From: Patulibacter sp. SYSU D01012
GTDB taxonomy: Bacteria; Actinomycetota; Thermoleophilia; Solirubrobacterales; Solirubrobacteraceae
Assembly: GCF_017916475.1 (NCBI RefSeq)
Contig: NZ_JAFMTB010000001.1
Span: 1,512,849-1,576,848 of the forward strand
Direction of reading: 5' to 3'
DNA length: 64,000 nt
Of this stretch, positions 53,002 through 60,359 are shown piece by piece. The translations under genes and the position numbers were made by a program. The notes below the pieces were generated by a model. The model saw nothing but the letters and a program-made list of their open reading frames with translations, was not told where the DNA came from and did no database searches. Every line of letters starts with the position of its first letter. The stretch's first letter is position 1.

Positions 53002-53979
53002 TCAGGCCGTGGCGACGTCGTCCGCGAGGACGGGGACGTCGCGCAGGTACCGCTCCGCGTCGAGCGCGGCCTTGCAGCCGGAGCCCGCGGCGGTGATCGC
53101 CTGGCGGTACGAGGGGTCGACCAGGTCGCCGGCGGCGAACACGCCGGGCCGGCTCGTCCGCGTCGTCACGCCCTCGACGACGACGTAGCCCTCGTCGTCC
53201 GTCTCGACCTGGCCCTGCACGAGCTCGCTCTGCGGGTCGTGGCCGACGGCGATGAAGGCGCCCGTCACGTCGAGGCGCTGCTCCTCGCCGGTCTCGCTGT
53301 GGCGGAGCACCGCCGTCGAGAGCGGCGTGAGGCCCTCGCCCGCCTTCGCCTCGAAGCGGTCGACGACGTACGGGGTCAGGAAGCGGATGTTCTCCACGGC
53401 GCGGGCGCGCTCGACCATGATCGCCGACGCACGGAACTCGTCGCGGCGGTGCACGATCGTGACGGAGCGGCCGAACTTGGCGAGGAAGATGGCCTCCTCC
53501 ATCGCCGAGTCGCCGCCGCCGACGATGAGCGTGTCGTGGTCCTTGAAGAACGCGGCGTCGCACGTCGCGCAGTACGAGACGCCGCGGCCGGACAGCTCGT
53601 CCTCGCCGGGCACGCCCAGGCGGCGGTGCTCGGCGCCCGTGGCCACGATGACGGCCCGCGTGCGGTACTCCGTGTCGTCGACCCAGACGCGGTGCAGCTC
53701 GCCGGGCTCCGAGGCGAGCTCCACCTTCGTGACCTGCTCCGTCTGCAGGCGCGCGCCGAAGCGGGCGGCCTGGTCGCGCAGGTCCTGCATCATGTCCGGC
53801 CCCAGGATGCCCTTCGGGTAGCCCGGGAAGTTCTCCACGTCCGTGGTCTGCTGGAGCAGGCCGCCCCAGTTCCAGCCCTCGATGACGAGCGGCTCGAGCT
53901 CGGCGCGGGCGGTGTAGAGCGCCGCCGTGTAGCCGGCGGGACCGCTGCCGATGATGATGACGTTCTCGGGGTCCGGCAT
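53002..53979 (-). CDS. trxB: Thioredoxin reductase
   Basis: The 325-aa flavoprotein has the FAD loop VIIIGSGPAGYTAALYTARA, the redox pair Cys137-Ala-Thr-Cys140 (YCATCDAAFF), the NADPH loop LIVGGGDSAMEEA and the C-terminal GVFAAGDLVD. It reduces thioredoxin with NADPH. No trxA follows. Its leader carries a palindrome shared with moeB and cysM. The start ATG 53979 has AAGGAA upstream. Confidence 0.95.
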   Translation of the reverse strand: MPDPENVIIIGSGPAGYTAALYTARAELEPLVIEGWNWGGLLQQTTDVENFPGYPKGILGPDMMQDLRDQAARFGARLQTEQVTKVELASEPGELHRVWVDDTEYRTRAVIVATGAEHRRLGVPGEDELSGRGVSYCATCDAAFFKDHDTLIVGGGDSAMEEAIFLAKFGRSVTIVHRRDEFRASAIMVERARAVENIRFLTPYVVDRFEAKAGEGLTPLSTAVLRHSETGEEQRLDVTGAFIAVGHDPQSELVQGQVETDDEGYVVVEGVTTRTSRPGVFAAGDLVDPSYRQAITAAGSGCKAALDAERYLRDVPVLADDVATA

Positions 53980-54027
53980 GGGTTCCTTCTGGTCGCGTGG
54001 AGCGGACGGACGGCCCGCTCCGCCCCA

Positions 54028-54041
54028 CACTTTACAAAGTG
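54028..54041 (-). promoter_or_regulatory. Palindromic operator in the trxB leader
   Basis: On the trxB strand CACTTTGTAAAGTG is an inverted repeat CACTTT/AAAGTG around GT. It lies about 49 bases before the start codon. A further CACTT half-site precedes it, giving a CACTTCACTTTG direct repeat. It matches the sites before moeB (15375) and cysM (20956). Confidence 0.6.
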
Positions 54042-54054
54042 AAGTGCCGCCTGG

Positions 54055-55032
54055 CTAGGGGGTCCCCGCGGGGGCCCGGCGCAGGCGCTCGCGGGCGTGG
54101 GCGGCGCGGGCGCGGGCGGCGTGGCGGCCGATGGCGTCGCTCACCCGGGCCAGCGGGCCGCTGACGTGCGGCGTCGCCCGGCGGACGCCCTCCGCCAGGC
54201 TCGCGCCCGCCACCAGGTCGGTGACGTAGTGCTCGCCCAGGTAGACGAGGGCGAAGCCCAGGGTGAGGGCGTACGTCCAGCCGACGGCGCCGGCGACCGG
54301 GCCGGTGTCGCGCAGCACCTGGGCGGCCGCCACCGAGGTGCCGAAGTGCAGCGACGGCATGGCCGCGAGCGGGTTCCCGCCGAGCGCGTCGTAGAGCTGC
54401 GGCCAGCGGTCGCCCCAGAGGCCCTCGCCGTACTCGCGCATGAGGCGGCGCAGCGGGGGGCCGTCGCCGAAGTCGATCCGGCCGGCCTCGGCGGCGAACC
54501 ACGGCGGGGCGGTGGGGACGGCCCAGTACACGACGGCGCCGAGGTCGAACGTCGCGTAGATCCGCGCGGCGGCGCGGGGGAACTGCTCGGGGCGGCGGAG
54601 CAGCACGTACGCGGCGGCGGTGTGGGGGACGGCGAACCACACCCAGTGGCTCCAGCTGAGGACCTTCTCCCACCACGCGAAGCGGCCGTCGCGGTGGAGC
54701 GCCTGCTGCAGGCGGACCGTCGGGATCCGCCCGCCGCCGATCACGGTGTCGCTGCGCACCGGGTAGTCGATGCGCACGCGGCTGCGGAGCCGATCGGGGT
54801 CGTCCGCCGGGATCTCGTACGCGGCGAAGTACGCCCACATCTGCAGCGTGCAGACGGCCACGTCCCGCACGCGCGAGCGGGGCATCACGAAGGTGAGGGC
54901 GACCGGCGCGCCCGCGGCCGCGGCCACCACGGCGGACGGGCGCACCCGCAGGCGGCGCCGCACGAGCGGCGCGGCCGCGCCGAGCGCCACCGCCGACCAG
55001 GCGGCGGCGCGGATCGCTTTCCCGTACGCCAC
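54055..55032 (-). CDS. PAP2-superfamily (inositol-phosphorylceramide-synthase-like) membrane protein
   Basis: The 325-aa protein has several membrane helices and two PAP2 signature blocks: MPSLHFGTSVAAA and GEHYVTDLVAG, which carry the phosphatase histidines. The first block with LHF and the long N-terminal loop resemble the Aur1/inositol phosphorylceramide synthase-type and the bacterial PI-lipid enzymes. It might transfer a head group onto a lipid. GTG 55032 has TAGGCT nine bases upstream. No linked lipid-synthesis gene. Confidence 0.8.
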   Translation of the reverse strand: MAYGKAIRAAAWSAVALGAAAPLVRRRLRVRPSAVVAAAAGAPVALTFVMPRSRVRDVAVCTLQMWAYFAAYEIPADDPDRLRSRVRIDYPVRSDTVIGGGRIPTVRLQQALHRDGRFAWWEKVLSWSHWVWFAVPHTAAAYVLLRRPEQFPRAAARIYATFDLGAVVYWAVPTAPPWFAAEAGRIDFGDGPPLRRLMREYGEGLWGDRWPQLYDALGGNPLAAMPSLHFGTSVAAAQVLRDTGPVAGAVGWTYALTLGFALVYLGEHYVTDLVAGASLAEGVRRATPHVSGPLARVSDAIGRHAARARAAHARERLRRAPAGTP

Positions 55033-55148
55033 GAGGGCGGGAGCCTAACGACGCGACCGGGCGGGTGGGCGCCGCCCCGGGGTGGCGGGGCGCGACGCGA
55101 GGCCTCGCGGCGCGGGCCTCGCGCGCGCGGGTCCGACCGCTTGGTCGC

Positions 55149-55182
55149 CGCGTGGTCCCCGCGTGGTCGCGGGGACCACGCG
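55149..55182. repeat. 15-bp perfect hairpin between divergent genes
   Basis: CGCGTGGTCCCCGCG-TGGT-CGCGGGGACCACGCG pairs 15 bases with a 4-base loop. It lies between genes that point away from each other, where a terminator would serve neither. The 321-bp gap (55033-55353) otherwise contains this hairpin, a TetR-like palindrome at 55306 and GC-rich repeats of CGCGG type. Confidence 0.6.
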
Positions 55183-55305
55183 CTCGCGGGGTGCGGCCAC
55201 GCGCCCGGCCGGTCGCTCGGCCGTGGCGGCGCGCCGGGACCGCCGCGCCTACGGGGCGGTCCGCACGTCCGCCTCCGGCCCGACCGCGCGCGAACGGCGA
55301 CAGTG

Positions 55306-55325
55306 GACTGGCCGGACGGCCAGTC
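55306..55325. promoter_or_regulatory. Perfect 20-bp palindrome before the enoyl-CoA hydratase gene
   Basis: GACTGGCCG-GA-CGGCCAGTC is a 9-base inverted repeat with a 2-base centre, about 29 bp before the ATG. The arrangement is typical of TetR-family operators, as for fatty-acid regulators. No TetR gene is present in the window. Confidence 0.5.
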
Positions 55326-55353
55326 GGTGCGCGGGGCTGTCATCCTGCCGCGC

Positions 55354-56175
55354 ATGAGCGCGTTCGAGACCGTGCAGGCCTTCGAGACGGTGAACCTCCT
55401 GCGGGACGGCGCCGCGGCCGTCGTCGAGATGAACCGGCCCGACGTCCTCAACGCCTGGAACGGGCGGATGGGCGACGACCTGCTCGCCGCGCTGCGGGCC
55501 TGCGAGGACCCGGAGATCCGCGCCGTCCTCGTCACGGGGGCCGGGCGCGGCTTCTCGTCGGGGGCGGACCTGGCGTCGTTCGGCGAGGACGCGCTGCCGA
55601 CGCGGCCGAGCGGCCGTCCCGACCTCGAGCGCGTGCTCCACGCGCGCTACCACCCCATCATGCGCGCGGTGCGCGCGCTGGAGAAGCCGGTGCTCGCCGG
55701 CGTCGACGGGCCGGCCGCGGGCATCGGCATGTCGTTCGCGCTCGCCTGCGACCTCGTGACGGCCAGCGAGCGGGCGAAGCTCGCCCACGCCTTCACGAAG
55801 ATCGGGCTCGGCCCGGACGGCGGCGCCTCCCTGTACCTCGTCGCCCGCCTCGGCTGGACGCGGGCGGCCGGGATCATGTTCGGCGGGCGCAGCGTGCCGG
55901 CGGACGAGGCGCTGGCGATCGGCCTGGTCAACCGCGTCCTGCCCACGGAGGGCTTCCGGGCCGCCGTCGAGGACGAGGTCCGGGCGCTGGCCGCCGGGCC
56001 CACGCTCGCCTACCGCGCGGTCAAGCGCACCCTCAACGCGCAGGTCGTCCGCGCGCTCGAGGAGCTGCTCGCGCTCGAGGCCGCGGAGCAGGGCGGACTG
56101 GGGGAGAGCGAGGACTTCGCGGGCGCCGCGATGGCCTTCCTGCAGAAGCGCGAGCCCACGTACGGGGGCCGCTGA
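55354..56175 (+). CDS. Enoyl-CoA hydratase / isomerase family protein
   Basis: The 273-aa protein is a crotonase: VEMNRPDVLNAWNGRM, the oxyanion loop GRGFSSGADL, and GPAAGIGMSFALACDLV, then AFTKIGLGPDGGASLYL with the acidic catalytic area. Typical members hydrate enoyl-CoA in fatty-acid breakdown. The Glu pair of classical enoyl-CoA hydratase is not clearly both present (G-P-D-G instead of the second Glu), so it could be an isomerase or another crotonase. A palindrome lies before its start. Confidence 0.82.
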   Translation: MSAFETVQAFETVNLLRDGAAAVVEMNRPDVLNAWNGRMGDDLLAALRACEDPEIRAVLVTGAGRGFSSGADLASFGEDALPTRPSGRPDLERVLHARYHPIMRAVRALEKPVLAGVDGPAAGIGMSFALACDLVTASERAKLAHAFTKIGLGPDGGASLYLVARLGWTRAAGIMFGGRSVPADEALAIGLVNRVLPTEGFRAAVEDEVRALAAGPTLAYRAVKRTLNAQVVRALEELLALEAAEQGGLGESEDFAGAAMAFLQKREPTYGGR

Positions 56176-56261
56176 GCGGGTTCGGGTGCCCTACCGCCGA
56201 GCCCGAGAAGCCAGTCCCGAAGCGGCCTTCCGCCCTCTCCGACCCAGCGTGGTTCCTTCCC

Positions 56262-57290
56262 GTGTCCAGCCTCACTAGAATCGAGCGCGCTTTGCGACGC
56301 TCGAACCGGATTCCCCACCTCTCGCGGGCCGCCGTGCTGGCGTCCGCGTCGGCGATCGCGCTGGCGGTCCTGCTGACGCTGCTGCTCGCCGGACCAGCCC
56401 ACGCCTCGTTCTGGGCGCCGCAGCACGGCGGCTCGCCGAACGCGGACCGCATCCACACCCTCTACTCGATCATCATGGTGATCGCGGTCATCATCTTCGT
56501 GGCCGTGGAGGGCGCGCTCTTCTACGCGCTGTGGAAGTTCCGGATGCGCCCGGGCGCGAAGGCCGAGCAGCTCCACGGCAACACGCGCCTGGAGATCGGC
56601 TGGACGGCGGGCGCCGCCGCCATCGTCCTGGTCATCGGCATCGTGACCTTCATCATGCTGCCGGGCATCCGCAACCCGGACGACTCCGACGCCGACGGCT
56701 GGCAGATCCCGGCGAGCTACCAGACCGCCAAGGATCCGGGCCTCCTGCCCCCGAACGGCAAGTCGCTCAACATCGACGTCAACGGCCAGCAGTACGCGTG
56801 GCGCTTCGTCTACCCGGACGGCGACAACGATCGCCAGAACAACGTCACCGCGTACGAGGAGATGGTCGTCCCGACGGGCACGACGGTCACCCTCGACGTC
56901 CGCTCCTCCGACGTCGCGCACTCCTGGTGGATCCCGAAGCTCGGCGGCAAGGCCGACGCGCTCCCGGGCTACACGAACCACACCTGGTTCAAGATCCCGC
57001 GCGGCAAGGAAGGCGTCTACACCGGCAACTGCGCCGAGCTCTGCGGGCGCAACCACGCGAACATGACCGCGCGCGTCCGGGCCATCACGCCCGAGCAGTT
57101 CACGCAGTGGCTCGCGCGCCAGAAGGCCGCGATCGAGGCCGCCGGCCGCGGCGCGCAGCAGTACCGCGCGCAGCAGGCGCAGAACGACCAGCGGTCCCAG
57201 CAGGGCGACGCGTCGCAGCCCTCCGGTGAGCCGGTCCCCTCGCCCTCCACCGTTCCCAACGACGCCACGTCGCCCGCGGCGCAGCGCTAG
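56262..57290 (+). CDS. ctaC: Cytochrome c oxidase subunit II
   Basis: The 342-aa protein (from GTG 56262) has two N-terminal membrane helices after a signal-like sequence and a CuA domain with His220 (VAHSWW), Cys257, Glu259, Cys261, His265 and Met268 in GNCAELCGRNHANM. An alternative TTG start at 56292 lies ten bases after a TAGAAT box. The Gln/Ser-rich C-tail is low complexity. It heads the ctaC-ctaD-ctaB cluster. Sco1 at 14648 could load its CuA site. The sequence NHANM is typical of the CuA-containing oxidases, not of quinol oxidases. Confidence 0.93.
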   Translation: MSSLTRIERALRRSNRIPHLSRAAVLASASAIALAVLLTLLLAGPAHASFWAPQHGGSPNADRIHTLYSIIMVIAVIIFVAVEGALFYALWKFRMRPGAKAEQLHGNTRLEIGWTAGAAAIVLVIGIVTFIMLPGIRNPDDSDADGWQIPASYQTAKDPGLLPPNGKSLNIDVNGQQYAWRFVYPDGDNDRQNNVTAYEEMVVPTGTTVTLDVRSSDVAHSWWIPKLGGKADALPGYTNHTWFKIPRGKEGVYTGNCAELCGRNHANMTARVRAITPEQFTQWLARQKAAIEAAGRGAQQYRAQQAQNDQRSQQGDASQPSGEPVPSPSTVPNDATSPAAQR

Positions 57291-57314
57291 CCCCCCGGTC
57301 CCGAGGTAGTTCCC

Positions 57315-59000
57315 ATGGCCGTCAGCACCGCCAGCACCCTCACGCAGACGCCGATCCCCCAGGTCGTCGCGCACGAGGTGCCCCGTCCGACCCGCAACTG
57401 GGTGGACTGGCTCACCACGACCGATCACAAGAAGATCGGCATCATGTACCTCGTCCTCACCTTCGCCTTCTTCGGCGTCGGTGGTGTCGAGGCGCTCCTC
57501 ATCCGCCTACAGCTGGCCGTCCCGGACAACACGCTCCTGGACTTCAAGACGTACAACCAGCTGATCACGATGCACGGCACCACGATGGTGTTCCTGTTCG
57601 TGGTGCCGGTGATGGCCGGCTTCGGCAACTACTTCGTGCCGCTGATGATCGGCGCGAGGGACATGGCGTTCCCGAAGCTCAACGCCCTCTCCTTCTGGAT
57701 GCTGGCGGCGGGCGGCGCGGTGTTCTACGCGTCGATCTTCTTCAACCCGCCCGAGTGCGGCTGGACGTGCTACGTCCCGCTGTCCTCGAAGGACTACCTG
57801 CCGAACGGCGGCGTGGACGCGTGGATCTTCCTCGTCCACCTGACCGGCATCGGCTCGCTGGTGGGCTCCGTCAACTTCTACGTGACGATCGCGAACATGC
57901 GCGCGCCGGGCATGACCTGGAGCCGCCTGCCGCTCTTCTGCTGGACGATCCTCACGTACTCCGTCCTGCTGATCCTGGCCCTGCCGGCGATCGCGGCCGC
58001 CGTGACGCTCCTGCTGACGGACCGCCACTTCGGGACGAACTTCTACGACCCGGCCGAGGGCGGCTCGCCGCTCCTGTGGCAGCACCTCTTCTGGTTCTTC
58101 GGCCACCCCGAGGTGTACATCATGGTGCTCCCGGGCTTCGGGATCATCTCGGAGGTCCTGCCGATCTTCGCCCGCAAGCCGATCTTCGGCTACAAGGCGA
58201 TCGCGGCCTCCACCCTCACCATCGCCTTCCTCGGCCTCATGGTGTGGGCGCACCACATGTTCACCACGCCGAGCCCGAGCGTCGTGCTCGTGTTCTTCAT
58301 GGTCTCGTCCATGCTGATCTCGATCCCCACGGGCATCAAGATCTTCTCCTGGATCGGCACCCTCTGGCGCGGCACGATCGTGTTCCGGACGCCGCTGCTG
58401 TTCGCGGTCGGCTTCCTCGGCACCTTCCTCATCGGCGGCATCACCGGCGTGTTCCTCGCGATCTACCCGGTCGACTGGCAGCTGCACGACACGTACTTCG
58501 TCGTCGCGCACTTCCACTACGTGCTGATGGGCGGCGCCGTGTTCGCGGTCTTCTCGGGCCTCTACTACTGGTTCCCGAAGATGACCGGCCGGATGATGGA
58601 CGAGAAGCTCGGCAAGATCAGCTTCTGGACGATGCTGATCGGCTTCCACACGACCTTCCTCGTGCAGCACTCGATCGGTCTCGACGGCATGCCGCGCCGC
58701 ATCCCGGAGTACGCGGACGTCGGACACCTGGGGCTCTACAACCTGATCTCGACGATCGGCGCGTTCATCCTGGGCGTCGGCATCCTCGTCACGGCGATCA
58801 ACGCCCTGCGCAGCCTGAAGCACGGCCCCGTCGCCGGCCCCGACCCGTGGAAGGCGAACACGCTCGAGTGGTTCACGCAGTCGCCGCCGCCGAAGAACAA
58901 CTTCGACGCCGTCCCGCGCGTGCGCTCCGTCGAGCCGATGAAGGACATCCGCGCCGAGATCGAGCGCCGGACGAACGAGCCCGACCCGGTCTCCGCGTGA
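57315..59000 (+). CDS. ctaD: Cytochrome c oxidase subunit I
   Basis: The 561-aa heme-copper oxidase subunit has twelve membrane helices, TTTDHKKIG, GFGNYFVPLMIGARDMAFPK, FFGHPEVYIMVLPGFG (heme/CuB His and cross-linked Tyr), WAHHMFT and DTYFVVAHFHYVLMGG. It follows ctaC by 24 bases with a GAGGTAG site. It forms the catalytic heme a3-CuB center of a type A oxidase, judging by the YIMVLPGFG motif. The C-terminus is complete. Confidence 0.97.
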   Translation: MAVSTASTLTQTPIPQVVAHEVPRPTRNWVDWLTTTDHKKIGIMYLVLTFAFFGVGGVEALLIRLQLAVPDNTLLDFKTYNQLITMHGTTMVFLFVVPVMAGFGNYFVPLMIGARDMAFPKLNALSFWMLAAGGAVFYASIFFNPPECGWTCYVPLSSKDYLPNGGVDAWIFLVHLTGIGSLVGSVNFYVTIANMRAPGMTWSRLPLFCWTILTYSVLLILALPAIAAAVTLLLTDRHFGTNFYDPAEGGSPLLWQHLFWFFGHPEVYIMVLPGFGIISEVLPIFARKPIFGYKAIAASTLTIAFLGLMVWAHHMFTTPSPSVVLVFFMVSSMLISIPTGIKIFSWIGTLWRGTIVFRTPLLFAVGFLGTFLIGGITGVFLAIYPVDWQLHDTYFVVAHFHYVLMGGAVFAVFSGLYYWFPKMTGRMMDEKLGKISFWTMLIGFHTTFLVQHSIGLDGMPRRIPEYADVGHLGLYNLISTIGAFILGVGILVTAINALRSLKHGPVAGPDPWKANTLEWFTQSPPPKNNFDAVPRVRSVEPMKDIRAEIERRTNEPDPVSA

Positions 59001-59031
59001 CGCCCGTCGTCTCCAGCGGGACCCGGAGGCG

Positions 59032-59955
59032 ATGAGCTCCATGCCCTCCTCCCTGTCCGCGGCGCGGCGGGCCGGCACCTCGGTGTCGGTGTCGCCCGCC
59101 GCGCGTCAGCGCGTGGCCGACCTGATCGCGCTCACGAAGCCGAAGGTGCAGGTCCTCCTGCTCCTGACGACCGTGACCGCGATGTACGCCGCCGGCAGCC
59201 CCTCGCCGTGGCTCGTCCTGGCGACCGTGCTCGGCGGCTCGCTGGCGTCCGGCGGCGCGAGCGCGATCAACCACTGGTACGACCGCGACATCGACACGCT
59301 GATGGAGCGGACGCAGGACCGTCCGATCCCGTCCGGGCGCATGCAGCCGCACGTCGCGCTGTGGGTCGGCCTGTGGCTGACGATCGCGTCGTTCTTCCTG
59401 CTCGCGCTCGCGGCGAACATCACGGCCGCCCTGCTCGCCCTGGCCGGCTTCGTCTGGTACGTCGGCGTGTACACGATGTGGCTCAAGCGCCGCTCGACGA
59501 ACAACATCGTCATCGGCGGCCTCGCCGGCTCGTTCCCGCCCATGGTCGGGTGGGCCGCGGTCACCGGCGGCTTCGCGGTGGACTCGCTCTACCCGTTCGC
59601 CATCGTGTTCGCGTGGACGGCGCCGCACTTCTGGGCGCTGTCGATGCTGATCAAGAAGGACTACGCCGCCGCGAGCATCCCGATGCTCCCGGTGGTGCGG
59701 GGCGACGCCTACACGTACCGCGCGATCGTGGCGTGGTCCGTCATCACGGTGCTCGTCTCGGTGCTGCCGGTCGTGACCGGCGCCTTCGGCACGATCTACC
59801 TCGTCGCGGCCCTCGTGCTCGGCGCCGAGCTCCTGCGCCAGTCGGTGGTGCTCCTGCGGGCCGGCACCCGCGAGCGCGCGCTGTCGCTCCACCTGTACGC
59901 CTTGGTGTACCTGGCGGTGCTGTTCGCCGCCATGGTCCTCGACGCCAAGATCTGA
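59032..59955 (+). CDS. ctaB: Protoheme IX farnesyltransferase (heme O synthase)
   Basis: The 307-aa UbiA-type membrane protein has the prenyl-binding motif NHWYDRDIDTLMERTQDRP and a second block around YDCs: KKDYAAASIPMLPVVRGD. It makes heme O from protoheme for the oxidase. ATG 59032 has a GGAGG site. It follows ctaD by 31 bp and precedes small oxidase-associated proteins, as expected for an oxidase assembly gene. ctaA (heme A synthase) is not in the window. Confidence 0.93.
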   Translation: MSSMPSSLSAARRAGTSVSVSPAARQRVADLIALTKPKVQVLLLLTTVTAMYAAGSPSPWLVLATVLGGSLASGGASAINHWYDRDIDTLMERTQDRPIPSGRMQPHVALWVGLWLTIASFFLLALAANITAALLALAGFVWYVGVYTMWLKRRSTNNIVIGGLAGSFPPMVGWAAVTGGFAVDSLYPFAIVFAWTAPHFWALSMLIKKDYAAASIPMLPVVRGDAYTYRAIVAWSVITVLVSVLPVVTGAFGTIYLVAALVLGAELLRQSVVLLRAGTRERALSLHLYALVYLAVLFAAMVLDAKI

Positions 59956-59972
59956 GAGAAAAGGACCTTCCC

Positions 59973-60083
59973 GTGGACCGCAACCTCGCCAAGCGCAACC
60001 TGCGCGACGCGCTGATCGCCGGCATCGTCATCCTCGTGATGTTCCTGCTGACGTTCGTCGCCGCCGTCATCTACATCGCCTAG
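59973..60083 (+). CDS. Tiny oxidase-cluster membrane protein (36 aa)
   Basis: GTG 59973 with AAAAGGA upstream opens 36 codons: an amphipathic start (MDRNLAKRNLRDALI) and one membrane helix (IVILVMFLLTFVAAVIYIA). It lies 17 bases after ctaB and 3 bases before the next small gene. It is probably a small subunit of the oxidase or of its assembly. Too short for a family assignment. Confidence 0.65.
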   Translation: MDRNLAKRNLRDALIAGIVILVMFLLTFVAAVIYIA

Positions 60084-60086
60084 CCC

Positions 60087-60326
60087 ATGAGTGAGCAGCC
60101 CGAGAACCCCGTCCCGCCCGCCGGCGACGACATCCATCTTCCCGGCGGCAGCGTCCAGCCGATCCTGCTGACGCTCGGCGTCACCATCGCGCTGGTGGGC
60201 CTGACCACGGACTACTGGATCCTGGCCGTCGGCCTGATCCTCACGGTCGGCACGCTCGTCGCCTGGATCCGCGACACGATCCGCGAGACGAACGCGCTGC
60301 CGCTGCACCACCACGACGAGCACTGA
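60087..60326 (+). CDS. Cytochrome c oxidase subunit IV-like small protein
   Basis: The 79-aa protein has a polar start (MSEQPENPVPPAGDDIHLPG), two membrane helices (PILLTLGVTIALVGL, ILAVGLILTVGTLVAW) and a His-rich end (LHHHDEH). It resembles the actinobacterial subunit IV placed after ctaB in this group. It ends the cluster, and a 10-bp hairpin follows. No subunit III gene is found around it. Confidence 0.7.
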   Translation: MSEQPENPVPPAGDDIHLPGGSVQPILLTLGVTIALVGLTTDYWILAVGLILTVGTLVAWIRDTIRETNALPLHHHDEH

Positions 60327-60334
60327 GCTCGTCC

Positions 60335-60359
60335 CGCCGCCCGCGCTCAGCGGGCGGCG
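60335..60359. terminator. Bidirectional hairpin terminator at the end of the oxidase cluster
   Basis: CGCCGCCCGC-GCTCA-GCGGGCGGCG has a perfect 10-bp stem and 5-base loop. It contains the stop of the convergent WS/DGAT gene (60347) and lies nine bases after the last oxidase gene. Confidence 0.65.

Noticed and set aside
52819-54042. Plus-strand frame antisense to trxB
   Set aside because: trxB on the minus strand has all motifs; the plus-strand product is low complexity.
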